Assembly: GCA_903930535.1 (NCBI GenBank)
Contig: CAIYYX010000170.1
Span: 1 to 64,000, forward strand
Reading direction: 5' to 3'
Length of the DNA stretch: 64,000 bases
Source of the DNA: an uncultured Sterolibacterium sp.
GTDB taxonomy: Bacteria; Pseudomonadota; Gammaproteobacteria; Burkholderiales; Rhodocyclaceae
A program made the position numbers and the translations under genes. Shown one piece after another: positions 10,838-19,392 of this stretch (positions are counted from its first letter, which is position 1; each line of letters begins with the position of its first letter). The notes under the pieces are model-generated. The model worked only from the letters and a program-made list of their open reading frames with translations. It was not told where the DNA came from and did no database searches.

Positions 10838-11567
10838 GGCTCTCCTCGGGAGCGAACAGGTCGAGCCGGTCGGTGAATAGCGCCGCCGCCCCCAGGCCGA
10901 ACAGCCGCGCCGCATCCTTGCGGCTATTGACCGTATAGCAGGCGAAGGGAATGCCCGCTGTTGCAAGATCTGCCGCAAGCTCCGCAGTCAGATGCCGCTG
11001 GGAACAATGCAGGGCCAGGCAGTCGAGGGCCTGCAGGCGCTCGCGCCAATCGGCAGGAATGGCCTCGAAGAGCAGCGCCCGCGGGCTTGCCGGTGAACAT
11101 GCGCGCGCTGCAGCCAGCGCCTCCTCGGAGAAGGAGGAGAGCAGCAGGGTTCCTGGCTCTGCCCTTGCGACCATATCGCCAACGGCATTCCCGGTTTCCT
11201 TTGCGAACCCGGTCGCGGGCTTGATCTCGGCGTTGGCCGTGAGGCCGAGATTGCTGCAGCAGGCAAGCGCTTCCTCGAGGGTGGGAATGATCTCACCCGC
11301 ATAGGCGCGGTGCATTTTGCCGCCGGCATCGAGGCTGCGCAGTTCCAGGAGCGCGGTCTGCGAAACAAGGCCGGCGCCGTCGCTGGTGCGCTCCAGCGTC
11401 TCGTCGTGGATCAGCACAGGGACACCGTCGCGGCAGAGCATCACGTCGAACTCGACGCCGCGGTAGCCCAGCCTTGCCGCCAGGCGAATTCCTGCCAGGG
11501 TGTTCTCGGGCGCCAGACAACCGCCGCCGCGATGCGCGAAGAAGCGCGGATAACGATAACCGGCCAT
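10827..11567 (-). CDS. Glycerophosphodiester phosphodiesterase (UgpQ-like)
   Basis: The 246 aa GDPD-family TIM barrel hydrolyses glycerophosphodiesters to glycerol-3-phosphate and an alcohol. It shows FAHRGGG (general acid/base His12), APENT, VEFDVMLCRDGVPVLIHDE with metal ligands, and the second His in that strand. No signal peptide is evident, so the enzyme is cytoplasmic like E. coli UgpQ. It starts 5 bases downstream of a UgpB-like binding-protein gene, which supports uptake or salvage of phospholipid head groups. The permease and ATPase genes expected for a complete Ugp system are not adjacent. Confidence 0.92.
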   Translation of the reverse strand: MAGYRYPRFFAHRGGGCLAPENTLAGIRLAARLGYRGVEFDVMLCRDGVPVLIHDETLERTSDGAGLVSQTALLELRSLDAGGKMHRAYAGEIIPTLEEALACCSNLGLTANAEIKPATGFAKETGNAVGDMVARAEPGTLLLSSFSEEALAAARACSPASPRALLFEAIPADWRERLQALDCLALHCSQRHLTAELAADLATAGIPFACYTVNSRKDAARLFGLGAAALFTDRLDLFAPEESHVA

Positions 11568-11572
11568 TGCCT

Positions 11573-12811
11573 TTAGCGGCTGCCGGACAGATTGAAGCGG
11601 CGCATCGCGGTATCGAGCGCGGCCTTTGCCGGCTGGGTGTTTCTCCAGACCGTTTCCATCTCTTCATTGAGGATGTCGCGCAAGCGATCGAGGCCGAAGC
11701 CGTGCTTGCTTCTCGTGGTCACGTACTTCTTCTCGGACAGGCGATGGAAGTCGGCGTCGCGCAATCCGGCCCGGTCAAGCTTCAGGGTTAAAAGCGCCGC
11801 CGCCGTCATCGGCAAATAGCCCGTTGCCTTCAGCCATTCCTGCTGCACTTCCGGCCGCAGCATGAATTTTGCAAAATGCGCGGCGACCCTGTACTCGTCC
11901 TTCTTCTGTCCGGCCAATACCCAAAGCGCAGCGCCATCAGGCAGGATCTTGTCCGGCGTGGCGCCATAGAAGTCGTCGTAATAGGGCAGCGGCGCGATTC
12001 CCGTAAGGAATTTGCCGCGCGCGGCGACGGCGTAGAGAGAGGCGGCGCCGGTGAGCATGGCGCACTCGCCGGAGAGAAACTTGCCGTCGGCCGCATCGCC
12101 CGGCCCAAAGTAGTGGAAATAAAAGCTCTTGTACCAACTCGAGAGCAAGGCGATGTGCTTGACCTCGACCATTCTGTTCAGGACGACCTTGAGCACGCCA
12201 TGCCCATCAGGCACCGAGATAGGCTCGCCGTGCTGCGTCGAGATATTCTCCAGATGCACCCAGGAGAAGCGAGAGGAGGTCAGCGGGCATTTATAACCGG
12301 CATCGTAGAGGCTGGCGGCCGCCTTCTGCACATCCAGCCAGGTCTTCGGGGCTGTCTCCGGATCGAGCCCGGCGCGAGCGAAGGCTTCCTTGTTCCAGAG
12401 CAGTGCCGGCATGGCCATGCCCAGCGGCAGCGCCTGCAGGCGTCCCTGGCTATCGTCTACGGCGTCTGCGATGAGGGGGAGGAAACTCCTCGCATCCAGC
12501 CTCTCGCCGGACTCCGCCATCACCTGGTAAAGCGGTTTGAAACTCGGCCGGCCTTTGAAGAACAGGTCGCTGTCGTCGATATCCACGAAGGCCATCTGCG
12601 GCAGCACTCGCGGGTCCGCCACGTCCTTCAGGGCTTGGAGCAAGACCTTGGCATGGCTCTTCTGCTCGCCGTTGAAGCGCAGCACCAGGGTCGCCAGGGC
12701 GGCCTCTGCCGGACCGCTCAAATCGTGGCGCAGCACAATCTCCGGCGAATTTGCCGCATGCACGGCCAAGCTTAACGACAGGCAAGCCATGAGTCCTGCA
12801 ATACGCTTCAT
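11573..12811 (-). CDS. Extracellular solute-binding protein, UgpB-like (glycerol-3-phosphate type)
   Basis: The 412 aa product has a Sec signal peptide (basic start, hydrophobic core, cleavage near AVHA-AN). The mature protein follows the cluster 1 binding-protein pattern: VLRHDLSGPAEAALATLVLRFN, PLGMAMPALLWNKEAFARAGLDPE, ALWVLAG and a helical C-terminal lobe. This is the layout of UgpB-type periplasmic receptors. The adjoining UgpQ-like enzyme suggests glycerol-3-phosphate or glycerophosphodiesters as ligand. No ABC permease or ATPase gene is near, so it either serves a system encoded elsewhere or has another role. It is the first gene of the leftward unit and diverges from the monooxygenase gene. 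Confidence 0.85.
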   Translation of the reverse strand: MKRIAGLMACLSLSLAVHAANSPEIVLRHDLSGPAEAALATLVLRFNGEQKSHAKVLLQALKDVADPRVLPQMAFVDIDDSDLFFKGRPSFKPLYQVMAESGERLDARSFLPLIADAVDDSQGRLQALPLGMAMPALLWNKEAFARAGLDPETAPKTWLDVQKAAASLYDAGYKCPLTSSRFSWVHLENISTQHGEPISVPDGHGVLKVVLNRMVEVKHIALLSSWYKSFYFHYFGPGDAADGKFLSGECAMLTGAASLYAVAARGKFLTGIAPLPYYDDFYGATPDKILPDGAALWVLAGQKKDEYRVAAHFAKFMLRPEVQQEWLKATGYLPMTAAALLTLKLDRAGLRDADFHRLSEKKYVTTRSKHGFGLDRLRDILNEEMETVWRNTQPAKAALDTAMRRFNLSGSR

Positions 12812-12891
12812 GCCCCCCCCTGAACAGGATTTGATTCCGCGATCTTACACCCCCTCACGGGCCTTCCATCGCCGCTCAGCCGAACTAACCC

Positions 12892-12942
12892 TTGCCGAAT
12901 AGGCCGTCGCGTGATATTTTATACTTGAAGCATCCTGCTTCA
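12892..12942 (+). promoter_or_regulatory. Promoter and palindromic operator ahead of the aromatic-CoA cluster
   Basis: A -35 like TTGCCG (12892-12897) and a -10 like TATTTT (12915-12920) are separated by 17 bases. Just downstream, overlapping the expected start of transcription, is a perfect inverted repeat TGAAGCA-TCC-TGCTTCA (12926-12942). A ribosome binding sequence GAAGGA follows, with ATG at 12964. The palindrome is a candidate site for the MarR regulator encoded in the same operon; that link is inference. Confidence 0.6.
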
Positions 12943-12963
12943 CTCGCGAAGGATCGAATAAGC

Positions 12964-15243
12964 ATGCGCGTCATCTGCTTGGGAGGGGGGCCAGCCGGAC
13001 TCTATTTCGCCATTCTGTTCAAGAAGGCCAACCCTTCGTTCGAGATCTCGGTGCTGGAGCGCAACCGCCCGGACGATGCCTTGGGCTGGGGCAGCGTCTT
13101 TTCCGACGCCAGCCTGGCCAATTTCCTCGCTGCAGACCCGGAAAGCCATGCCGAAATTCTCGCCAACTTTCATCACTGGGACGATATCGATATTTTCTTC
13201 AAGGGGGAGAAAATCAGCTCCAGCGGCCACGGCTTCTCGGGCATAGGCCGCCGCAAGTTGCAGGACATTCTGCAAAAGCGCGCCCAAGCCCTGGGCGTCA
13301 AGCTCGTCTTCGCCACCGCGATCAGGGATCCTGAGGCTTACGCAGACCATGACCTGATCGTCGCCGCCGACGGCGCGAACAGCGTCACCCGGCAAAGTCA
13401 TGCCGAAATTTTCCGGCCCGATGTCGTCGTGGGCAAGTGCCGCTACATCTGGCTTGGCAGCCACAGGAGGCTGGATGCCTTCACCTTCGCCTTCGAAAAG
13501 ACCGAGTGGGGCTGGTTCACGCTCCATGCCTACCGTTTCGCCGCGGACACCTCCGCTTTCATCGTCGAGGCGCGCGAGGAGACCTGGGCTGCTGCTGGCC
13601 TCGACCAGGCGGATCTCGCTTCCTCGATCGCCTTCTGCGAGAAGCTCTTCGCCAAGGTTCTCGACGGCCAGCGCCTGTTCTCAAACGCCGCACAGCTGCA
13701 AAGCTCAGTCTGGCAGAAATTCAATCGCATCCAGTGCCGGCGCTGGCACCACGAAAATATCGTGCTGATCGGCGATGCCGCCCACACCGCCCATTTTTCC
13801 ATAGGCTCGGGCACCAAGCTGGCGATGGAAGACGCCATCAGCCTGGCTGGCTGTCTCGCACGCACGCCCGAGGTGGGCCTGGCTCTCGCCCTCTATCAGG
13901 ATGAGCGCGAGGCCGAGGCGTTGAAACTGCTTTCTGCGTCGAGAAACCGCATGGAATGGTTCGAGAACGTCGCGCGCTATGCCCACTTCGAGCCGCTGCA
14001 ATTCTCCTATTCGCTGCTCACAGGCAGCCAGAGAATCGGTCATGAGAATCTCAGGGCCCGCGACCCGGCCTATGTGGAAAGAATCGAACACTGGCTGGCG
14101 GCAAAGAGCGGCCTGCCGGGATTGTTACCCAAAGGCGCTTTGCCGCCGATGTTCACCCCCTTCTCCATCCGCGGCCTGAAACTCAAGAATCGCGTGATGG
14201 TCTCCCCCATGGCCATGTATTCCTGCCAGGACGGCTTGGCCGGAGACTTTCTCCTGGCGCATCTGGGCGCGCGCGCCCTGGGCGGCGCCGCCCTGGTGAT
14301 GACGGAGATGACCGCAGTGCTGCCTGCGGGCCGCATTACGCCGGGCTGCGCCGGCCTGTGGAACGAAGTTCAGGAGAAGGCCTGGGAGCGCATCGTCTGT
14401 TTCGTCCATGAAAACTCCAGCGCCAAGATCGGCCTGCAACTCGGCCACTCCGGCCCAAAGGGTTCTACGCGGCCGGGATGGGAGGGAACAGACGAACCGC
14501 TGGAAGAGGGCAACTGGCCGCTCCTGGCCGCATCCGCCATCCCCTACGGCCCGAACAACCAGGTGCCTGAGGCCATGTCCCGCTCGGACATGACAAAGGT
14601 GCGCGAGGCCTTCGTCGCAGCCGCAAAGCGCGGCGTCGCAGCCGGTTTCGACCTGCTGGAATTCCATTGCGCCCACGGCTACCTGATGTCCTCTTTCATC
14701 TGCCCGCTCACCAACCGGCGCGAAGACGAGTATGGAGGCGGACTTCCCAACCGCATGCGCTTCCCCCTGGAAGTGTTCAAAGCCATGCGCGCCGCCTGCC
14801 CTGACGATCTGCCCATCGCGGTGCGCATTTCCGCTCACGACTGGGCGCCTGGCGGCAACACGCCGGATGATGCCGTCATCATCGCGCAGCTGTTCAAGGA
14901 GGCGGGCGCCGACCTGATAGACGTCTCCTCCGGCCAGACCACGAGAGAAGCGAGGCCCCTCTATGGCCGCATGTACCAGACGCCTTTTTCCGACCGGATC
15001 AGGAACGAGGCCGGCATCAATACCATTGCCGTGGGCAGTATCTTCGAGGCAGACCAGGTGAACAGCATCATCATGGCCGGCCGCGCCGACCTCTGCGCCA
15101 TCGGTCGCGCGCATCTTGCCGACCCGGCCTGGACGCTGCATGCCGCGGCAAGCCAGGGCTTCAATGACATCGACTGGCCAAAACAGTATCTGGCCGCAAA
15201 AAAAACCCGCAAGAACATGCAGCAAACCCTTTCCATTACCTAA
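12964..15243 (+). CDS. Fused FAD monooxygenase / old-yellow-enzyme reductase (salicylyl-CoA 5-hydroxylase or 2-aminobenzoyl-CoA monooxygenase/reductase family)
   Basis: The 759 aa protein joins two flavoenzymes. Residues 1 to about 390 are a group A hydroxylase: [13 protein letters not shown] dinucleotide fold, LGWGSVFSD, and the FAD-ribityl motif [17 protein letters not shown]. Residues about 400-759 are an NADH:flavin oxidoreductase of the OYE group: [59 protein letters not shown]. This fusion is known from 2-aminobenzoyl-CoA monooxygenase/reductase (aerobic anthranilate path) and from salicylyl-CoA 5-hydroxylase; the sequence alone does not decide between them. The ATG at 12964 follows GAAGGA and starts directly at the Rossmann fold. 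MarR, thioesterase and RidA-like genes follow closely, so this is an aromatic-CoA catabolic operon. Confidence 0.88.
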   Translation: MRVICLGGGPAGLYFAILFKKANPSFEISVLERNRPDDALGWGSVFSDASLANFLAADPESHAEILANFHHWDDIDIFFKGEKISSSGHGFSGIGRRKLQDILQKRAQALGVKLVFATAIRDPEAYADHDLIVAADGANSVTRQSHAEIFRPDVVVGKCRYIWLGSHRRLDAFTFAFEKTEWGWFTLHAYRFAADTSAFIVEAREETWAAAGLDQADLASSIAFCEKLFAKVLDGQRLFSNAAQLQSSVWQKFNRIQCRRWHHENIVLIGDAAHTAHFSIGSGTKLAMEDAISLAGCLARTPEVGLALALYQDEREAEALKLLSASRNRMEWFENVARYAHFEPLQFSYSLLTGSQRIGHENLRARDPAYVERIEHWLAAKSGLPGLLPKGALPPMFTPFSIRGLKLKNRVMVSPMAMYSCQDGLAGDFLLAHLGARALGGAALVMTEMTAVLPAGRITPGCAGLWNEVQEKAWERIVCFVHENSSAKIGLQLGHSGPKGSTRPGWEGTDEPLEEGNWPLLAASAIPYGPNNQVPEAMSRSDMTKVREAFVAAAKRGVAAGFDLLEFHCAHGYLMSSFICPLTNRREDEYGGGLPNRMRFPLEVFKAMRAACPDDLPIAVRISAHDWAPGGNTPDDAVIIAQLFKEAGADLIDVSSGQTTREARPLYGRMYQTPFSDRIRNEAGINTIAVGSIFEADQVNSIIMAGRADLCAIGRAHLADPAWTLHAAASQGFNDIDWPKQYLAAKKTRKNMQQTLSIT

Positions 15244-15251
15244 GAGCATCC

Positions 15252-15758
15252 ATGATGAGCAAAGACCACTCACACCCGTCCGATTCCGAGACCCGCGCCA
15301 GCAGCGAACACACCCAGTCGCTGCGCCTGTGGTTGCGCATGCTGGCCTGCACCAACCTGATCGAGGGCCAGATCAGAAGCCGCCTGCGCCACCAGTTCGA
15401 CATCACCCTGCCGCGCTTCGACCTGATGTCGCAACTGGAGCGAACACCGGAAGGGCTGAAGATGGGCGAACTGTCCAAGCGCATGATGGTCACCGGCGGC
15501 AATGTCACCGGCATCACCGACCAGCTCGTCTCAGAAGGCCTGGTGTTGCGCCAGGACAATCCCAAGGACAGGCGCGCCTACATCGTCAAGCTCACACCGG
15601 AGGGGCGCAGGGCTTTCAAGAAAATGGCCGAGGCCCACGAAAAGTGGATAGGCGAACTGTTTGGCGGCATGAATGAAAAGGAAAAACAGCAGCTCTATGT
15701 CCTGCTCTCCACCCTCAAGATCCATGCCAACCACGTCTCAGAAATCACCAAGCATTGA
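15252..15758 (+). CDS. MarR-family transcriptional regulator (first copy)
   Basis: The product is 168 aa. It contains a winged helix-turn-helix, with the recognition region LSKRMMVTGGNVTGITDQL, and the wing DNPKDRRAYIVKLTPEGR with the conserved Asp-x-Arg; flanking helices form the dimer interface. Such regulators in aromatic-CoA clusters usually respond to the CoA thioester. It is the second gene of the cluster, 8 bases after the monooxygenase/reductase. The start may be ATG 15252 or the adjacent ATG 15255. A perfect palindrome at 12926-12942 is the candidate operator, which would make regulation autogenous. Confidence 0.9.
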   Translation: MMSKDHSHPSDSETRASSEHTQSLRLWLRMLACTNLIEGQIRSRLRHQFDITLPRFDLMSQLERTPEGLKMGELSKRMMVTGGNVTGITDQLVSEGLVLRQDNPKDRRAYIVKLTPEGRRAFKKMAEAHEKWIGELFGGMNEKEKQQLYVLLSTLKIHANHVSEITKH

Positions 15759-15793
15759 GCGTCTGCTGATACAGCAACCATGAGGAAACAGGC

Positions 15794-16252
15794 ATGACCC
15801 TAGGAACCAAAAAAGATACTTTCTACAGCGACATGCTGGTGCGCTTCTCTCACTGCGACCCGGCCGGCATCGTTTTTTATCCCCATTACTTTGTGATGTT
15901 CAACGGCCTCGTGGAAGACTGGTTCAACCATGGGCTGAAAATCAACTACGCCGACTTCATTACCCAACACCGTCTGGGCGTACCCATCGTCAATGTCGTC
16001 TGCGACTTCAAAGTACCTTCGAAGATCGGCGAGATCATCACCCTGACCCTGAAGATAGAGCGCATCGGCAACAGCTCGATCAAGCTGGCCATCGACGCCG
16101 TTTATGAAAATGAAACGCGCCTGGCGGCGCAACTCACCCTGGTTGTCACCTCGCTCGAAACCCTTCGCGCCGTGCCCATTCCCGATGACCTGAGAACGCG
16201 GCTCACTGACTTCCAACTGGGAAAACTGGACATCCCATGGCGGCAGGCATGA
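15794..16252 (+). CDS. Acyl-CoA thioesterase, 4-hydroxybenzoyl-CoA thioesterase family
   Basis: The 152 aa hotdog-fold protein has VRFSHCDPAGIVFYPHYF near the N-terminus, the active-site segment of 4-hydroxybenzoyl-CoA thioesterases with the catalytic Asp at residue 22. The remainder (GVPIVNVVCDFKVPSKIGEIITL) follows the same fold. In a salicylyl-CoA route it would release gentisate from gentisyl-CoA; in a 2-aminobenzoyl-CoA route it could act as a rescue thioesterase. It lies 35 bases after marR and its stop overlaps the next start as ATGA. The fold is certain, the natural substrate is inferred from context. Confidence 0.88.
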   Translation: MTLGTKKDTFYSDMLVRFSHCDPAGIVFYPHYFVMFNGLVEDWFNHGLKINYADFITQHRLGVPIVNVVCDFKVPSKIGEIITLTLKIERIGNSSIKLAIDAVYENETRLAAQLTLVVTSLETLRAVPIPDDLRTRLTDFQLGKLDIPWRQA

Positions 16253-16644
16253 CCGAACTTTTGCAGCCCGAAGGCTGGCTTCGGCCGCGCGGTTTTGCGC
16301 ACGGCATCAAGGCGAAGGGAACCCTGGTGTTCATCGGCGGCCAGATCGGCTGGGACAGTCAGCGCCACTTCGTCAGCCTGGATCTCGCCGCCCAGGTGCG
16401 GCAGGCGCTCGCGAATATCGTCGCCATCCTCGCCGAAGCCGGCGCCGGCCCGCAGCATGTGGTCAGGCTCACCTGGTATGTCACCGACAAGCGCGAATAT
16501 CTGGATTGCGAGCGCGAGATCGGCGCCGCCTATCTCGACGTCATGGGCCGGAATTATCCGGCCATGGCGGTCGTGCAGGTTGCGGCGCTGGTCGAGGATG
16601 CCGCCAGAGTCGAGATCGAGGCGACCGCGGTCGTCCCGGATTGA
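16249..16644 (+). CDS. RidA-family protein lacking the canonical active-site arginine
   Basis: The 131 aa protein belongs to the YjgF/YER057c/UK114 (Rid) fold, whose archetype hydrolyses reactive enamines and imines. Seen here are FIGGQIGWD, the helix LANIVAILAEAGAGPQHVVRLTWYV and the late strand YPAMAVVQVAAL. In archetypal RidA this last stretch has an Arg (PARS) that binds the substrate carboxylate; here Met stands in that place, so it probably belongs to another Rid subgroup with a different substrate. An enamine is formed in the 2-aminobenzoyl-CoA route, which would suit this neighbour. ATG 16249 overlaps the thioesterase TGA; an in-frame ATG at 16237 is an alternative. Confidence 0.85.
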   Translation: MTELLQPEGWLRPRGFAHGIKAKGTLVFIGGQIGWDSQRHFVSLDLAAQVRQALANIVAILAEAGAGPQHVVRLTWYVTDKREYLDCEREIGAAYLDVMGRNYPAMAVVQVAALVEDAARVEIEATAVVPD

Positions 16645-16689
16645 TCTGGCCCTTCAAGTTTTTGCCGATTGTGCCGTAGAATATATCCG

Positions 16690-17061
16690 ATGCGTACGTT
16701 CTCCGCCCTGCTCACTTACATATGCTGCCTTTGGCTTCTTGCCGCCTGCGAGCAGCTCGGCATCGATGACCCGGCCAAGATCGCAGCCGCCAAGGATGCC
16801 GAGGGCAAGGCCGTCGGCAGCGCCTGCCGCTATTCCGCCCGCACCCTGGAAGAATGCTATGCCTTGAACCCCAGGGCCTTGAAGTCAGCCGTCTTCGCCG
16901 GCTGGCTCACCATGGATGGCTATATGCGCGACAACAAGATAGAGCCGCAACAGGCAGGCAGGCCTGCCAGCGAGCTCAAGCCGCCCGAGGGCAAGGGCTC
17001 CGCCGAGGCCAAGGCAGAAGGAAAGCCCGCCGAGGCCAAGCCTCCCGCAGAGAAACACTAA
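16690..17061 (+). CDS. Putative lipoprotein with Lys/Glu/Pro-rich tail
   Basis: The product is 123 aa from ATG 16690. The signal ends in lipobox LLAAC (Cys20) followed by EQLG. The middle holds two cysteines in GSACRYSARTLEECYALNPRAL, possibly a disulfide, and a helical segment AVFAGWLTMDGYMRDNKIEP. The last 30 residues are low complexity (KGSAEAKAEGKPAEAKPPAEKH), a linker-like tail. The frame is open a little upstream, but only this start gives a clean signal peptide. I do not recognise a characterised family. It stands alone, 45 bases after the RidA-like gene and ahead of the helicase promoter. Confidence 0.7.
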   Translation: MRTFSALLTYICCLWLLAACEQLGIDDPAKIAAAKDAEGKAVGSACRYSARTLEECYALNPRALKSAVFAGWLTMDGYMRDNKIEPQQAGRPASELKPPEGKGSAEAKAEGKPAEAKPPAEKH

Positions 17062-17067
17062 TTCGGG

Positions 17068-17206
17068 TATAATGCCGCCGTCGCCGCCCTGCCGGTTGGT
17101 GGCGTGTTGCGGCCAGAGCGATAAACGTTCGACTTCCCGGCCTTCATCCCAAAAGATATTTCGCAGCCTGAACCGGTACCCCGAAAGGGGCAGGCCGAAT
17201 CAGGAG
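17068..17206 (+). promoter_or_regulatory. Promoter -10 and structured 5' leader of the DEAD-box helicase gene
   Basis: A consensus TATAAT lies at 17068-17073, about 140 bases before the helicase ATG, leaving a leader of roughly 130 bases. Near its end is a nested hairpin: outer arms GCCTG (17166-17170) and CAGGC (17191-17195), inner stem CCCC-GAAA-GGGG (17179-17190) with a GNRA-type loop. The Shine-Dalgarno-like CAGGAG (17201-17206) follows at once. No good -35 is visible. Control at the RNA level is inference. Confidence 0.5.
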
Positions 17207-17211
17207 CATGC

Positions 17212-18693
17212 ATGAAATTCGAAGACCTCGGGCTCTTGCCCGAACTGCTGCAAGCCGTGGCCGCCACCGGCTATACCGATCCGACACCGATCCAGGCCCA
17301 AGCCATCCCCGTCATCCTCGCCGGCAAAGATATCCTGGGCGGCGCGCAAACCGGAACCGGCAAGACCGCCGGCTTCACCCTGCCGATGCTGCAACGTCTG
17401 GCGCGCCATGCCAGTTCCTCTTCCTCGCCGGCGCGCCATCCGGTGCGGGCGCTGATCCTGACGCCGACGCGCGAACTGGCGATGCAGGTGTTTGAAAGCG
17501 TCAAGACCTATAGCAAGTTCCTGCCGCTGCGCGCCATCTGCCTTTACGGCGGCGTGGACATCCGGCCGCAAATAGAGGAGTTGCGCCAGGGGCGCGAGAT
17601 CATCGTCGCCACGCCGGGACGGCTCCTGGACCACGTTTCACAAAAGACCGTGGCCTTCAATCAGGTCGAGATGCTGGTGCTCGACGAAGCCGACCGCATG
17701 CTGGACATGGGCTTCATCCCCGACATCAAGCGCATCCTCGCCCTCCTGCCGAAGGAAAGGCAGAGCCTGCTTTTTTCCGCGACCTTCTCCGAGGAAATCA
17801 GGAAGCTCGCCGACACCATGCTGAAGTCGCCGCAACTGATCGAGGCGGCGGTCAGGAACTCCATCTCCGAGACCATTACCCACCGCGTCTACCCGGTGGC
17901 GCAGGAAGACAAGCGCCACCTCCTGGTGCACCTGTTGCGCCACGAGGATTTGCGCCAGGTGCTGGTATTCGTCGGTACCAAGTTCGGCGCCAGCCGGCTC
18001 GCCCATTACCTGCAGCGCCAGGGCATAGAAGCCGACGCCATCCACGGCGACAAGAGCCAGCAGCAGCGCACCGAGGCGCTCGAAGGCTTCAAGGCCGGCC
18101 GCATCCGGGTGCTGGTCGGCACCGACGTCGCGGCGCGCGGCCTGGACATCGACGACCTGCCCCATGTCATCAACTACGAACTGCCGCATGTCGCCGAGGA
18201 TTACATCCACCGCATCGGCCGCACCGGACGTGCGGGCAAGAGCGGCGCGGCCATCTCCCTGGTCTGCCCCGAGGAGAAGATGCGCCTCTCGGACATCGAG
18301 AAAATCGTCAAGCGCAAGATAGAGCAGATCGAGGTCCCCGGCTTCGAGCGGGGCTCAGACCATGGCGTCAAGGCCGACGTCGAGAAGCCTCTGCGTGGCC
18401 GCGGCCGTAGTCGCAGCAATGAAGACTCCGGCATGCGCGAAAGAAACGAGGAGTTGAGCCGACGCGCCGATCGCGAGCGAACGCCGGAGCGCACGCCAAT
18501 GCGGAGCGAGCGCAGCGAAAGACCGCGCTTGCCGCAACCCATGTCGCACCTGCCCAAGCTCGATTTCGATCCGAACAAGCCCTACGAATCGAGAGGCACG
18601 GTCGCTCAACCCGTTGAAGCGCCCAAGGGTCCTCTCAAGCAGAAGAGGCAGGTCGCAGCCCTTCTGGGCGGGCGACCCAAGCTGGATGCCTGA
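17212..18693 (+). CDS. DEAD-box ATP-dependent RNA helicase, RhlE-like
   Basis: The 493 aa protein unwinds RNA duplexes (ribosome assembly, RNA decay). All core motifs are present: Q motif (DPTPIQAQAIP), I AQTGTGKT, Ia PTRELA, Ib TPGRLLDH, II VLDEADRMLDMGF, III SAT, and in the second RecA domain GTDVAARGLDI and HRIGRTGRAG. The core ends near residue 375. A basic, Arg/Ser/Pro-rich tail of about 115 residues follows, as in RhlE-type helicases, probably for RNA contact. The long structured leader suggests post-transcriptional control. The stop overlaps the methyltransferase start by 8 bases. Confidence 0.93.
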   Translation: MKFEDLGLLPELLQAVAATGYTDPTPIQAQAIPVILAGKDILGGAQTGTGKTAGFTLPMLQRLARHASSSSSPARHPVRALILTPTRELAMQVFESVKTYSKFLPLRAICLYGGVDIRPQIEELRQGREIIVATPGRLLDHVSQKTVAFNQVEMLVLDEADRMLDMGFIPDIKRILALLPKERQSLLFSATFSEEIRKLADTMLKSPQLIEAAVRNSISETITHRVYPVAQEDKRHLLVHLLRHEDLRQVLVFVGTKFGASRLAHYLQRQGIEADAIHGDKSQQQRTEALEGFKAGRIRVLVGTDVAARGLDIDDLPHVINYELPHVAEDYIHRIGRTGRAGKSGAAISLVCPEEKMRLSDIEKIVKRKIEQIEVPGFERGSDHGVKADVEKPLRGRGRSRSNEDSGMRERNEELSRRADRERTPERTPMRSERSERPRLPQPMSHLPKLDFDPNKPYESRGTVAQPVEAPKGPLKQKRQVAALLGGRPKLDA

Positions 18694-19291
18694 AGAAATC
18701 TCGCAGAAAACGCTCGAATATTACGAGCGCTCTGCAGAGCGCTTCTGGGAAGGCACGAAAGACCACGACGTCAGCCAGAACATCGCCGCCATGCTGCGCC
18801 ATGTCGCCGGCGCCGCCCCCCTCTCCATCCTCGATTTCGGTTGTGGCCCTGGCCGCGATCTTGCGGCGCTGCGCACCCTCGGACATGAGGCGGTCGGCCT
18901 CGAGGGCTGCGAGAGCTTCGTCGCCATGGCGCGCGTGCATTCCGGCTGCGAGGTTCTGCAGCAGGACTTTCTCGCGCTCAACTTGCCAGCCGCGCGCTTC
19001 GATGCGATCTTCGCCAACGCCTCGCTTTTCCATGTTCCAAGCCGCGACATCCGGCGGGTGCTCGAGAACCTGTCTGCCAGCATGAAGGCCGGTGGCGTAT
19101 TTTTTTCCTCAAACCCGCGAGGGAGCGGCGAGGAAGGCTGGAGGGGCGGGCGCTACGGCGTCTGGCACAGCGAGGAAGGTTGGCGCGAACTGATGGCGTC
19201 CTGCGGCTTTTCTGAGCTGGAACATTATTACCGACCCGAAGGTCTGCCGCGCGATCAGCAATCCTGGTTCGCCAGCGTCTGGCAGAAATAA
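18686..19291 (+). CDS. Class I SAM-dependent methyltransferase
   Basis: The product is 201 aa from ATG 18686. Motif I is ILDFGCGPGRDLAALRTLG, the acidic end of beta 2 is VGLEG, the motif II region is FDAIFANASLFHV, and KAGGVFFSSNPRG follows, so this is a complete small Rossmann methyltransferase. The substrate is unknown. The start overlaps the last codons of the helicase gene, so expression is coupled and an RNA or translation-factor substrate is conceivable but unproven. The frame is open further upstream inside the helicase gene; that extension has no family similarity. Confidence 0.83.
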   Translation: MPEEISQKTLEYYERSAERFWEGTKDHDVSQNIAAMLRHVAGAAPLSILDFGCGPGRDLAALRTLGHEAVGLEGCESFVAMARVHSGCEVLQQDFLALNLPAARFDAIFANASLFHVPSRDIRRVLENLSASMKAGGVFFSSNPRGSGEEGWRGGRYGVWHSEEGWRELMASCGFSELEHYYRPEGLPRDQQSWFASVWQK

Positions 19292-19313
19292 ACAACGCCC
19301 CGAAGGGCGTTGT
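19292..19313 (-). terminator. Intrinsic terminator downstream of pntAB (UUCG hairpin)
   Basis: A perfect 9-bp stem ACAACGCCC / GGGCGTTGT encloses a four-base loop. Read on the minus strand the loop is TTCG and the stem is followed by TTTATTTCT, as expected of a rho-independent terminator for leftward transcription from pntA-pntB, whose stop is 80 bases upstream. On the plus strand it directly follows the methyltransferase stop but lacks a T-tract, so it may work weakly in that direction. Confidence 0.72.
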
Positions 19314-19318
19314 CTGGC

Positions 19319-19389
19319 AGGTCGCGCTTTAGCCCGACGAGTCCCGTAAGGAGTGCCCTTGAGGCACGACCGCAGGAAGTCCCCGTGGG
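19319..19389. repeat. Dispersed AGGTCGGGCT repeat, long degenerate copy
   Basis: The sequence starts AGGTCGCGCTTTAGCCCGAC and continues to GAGGCACGACC, then GGAAGTCCCCGTGGGA. The last block matches GGAAGTCCCTGTGGGA in the copy at 59479-59552. It lies between the convergent methyltransferase and pntB genes. Confidence 0.65.
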
Positions 19390-19392
19390 ATA

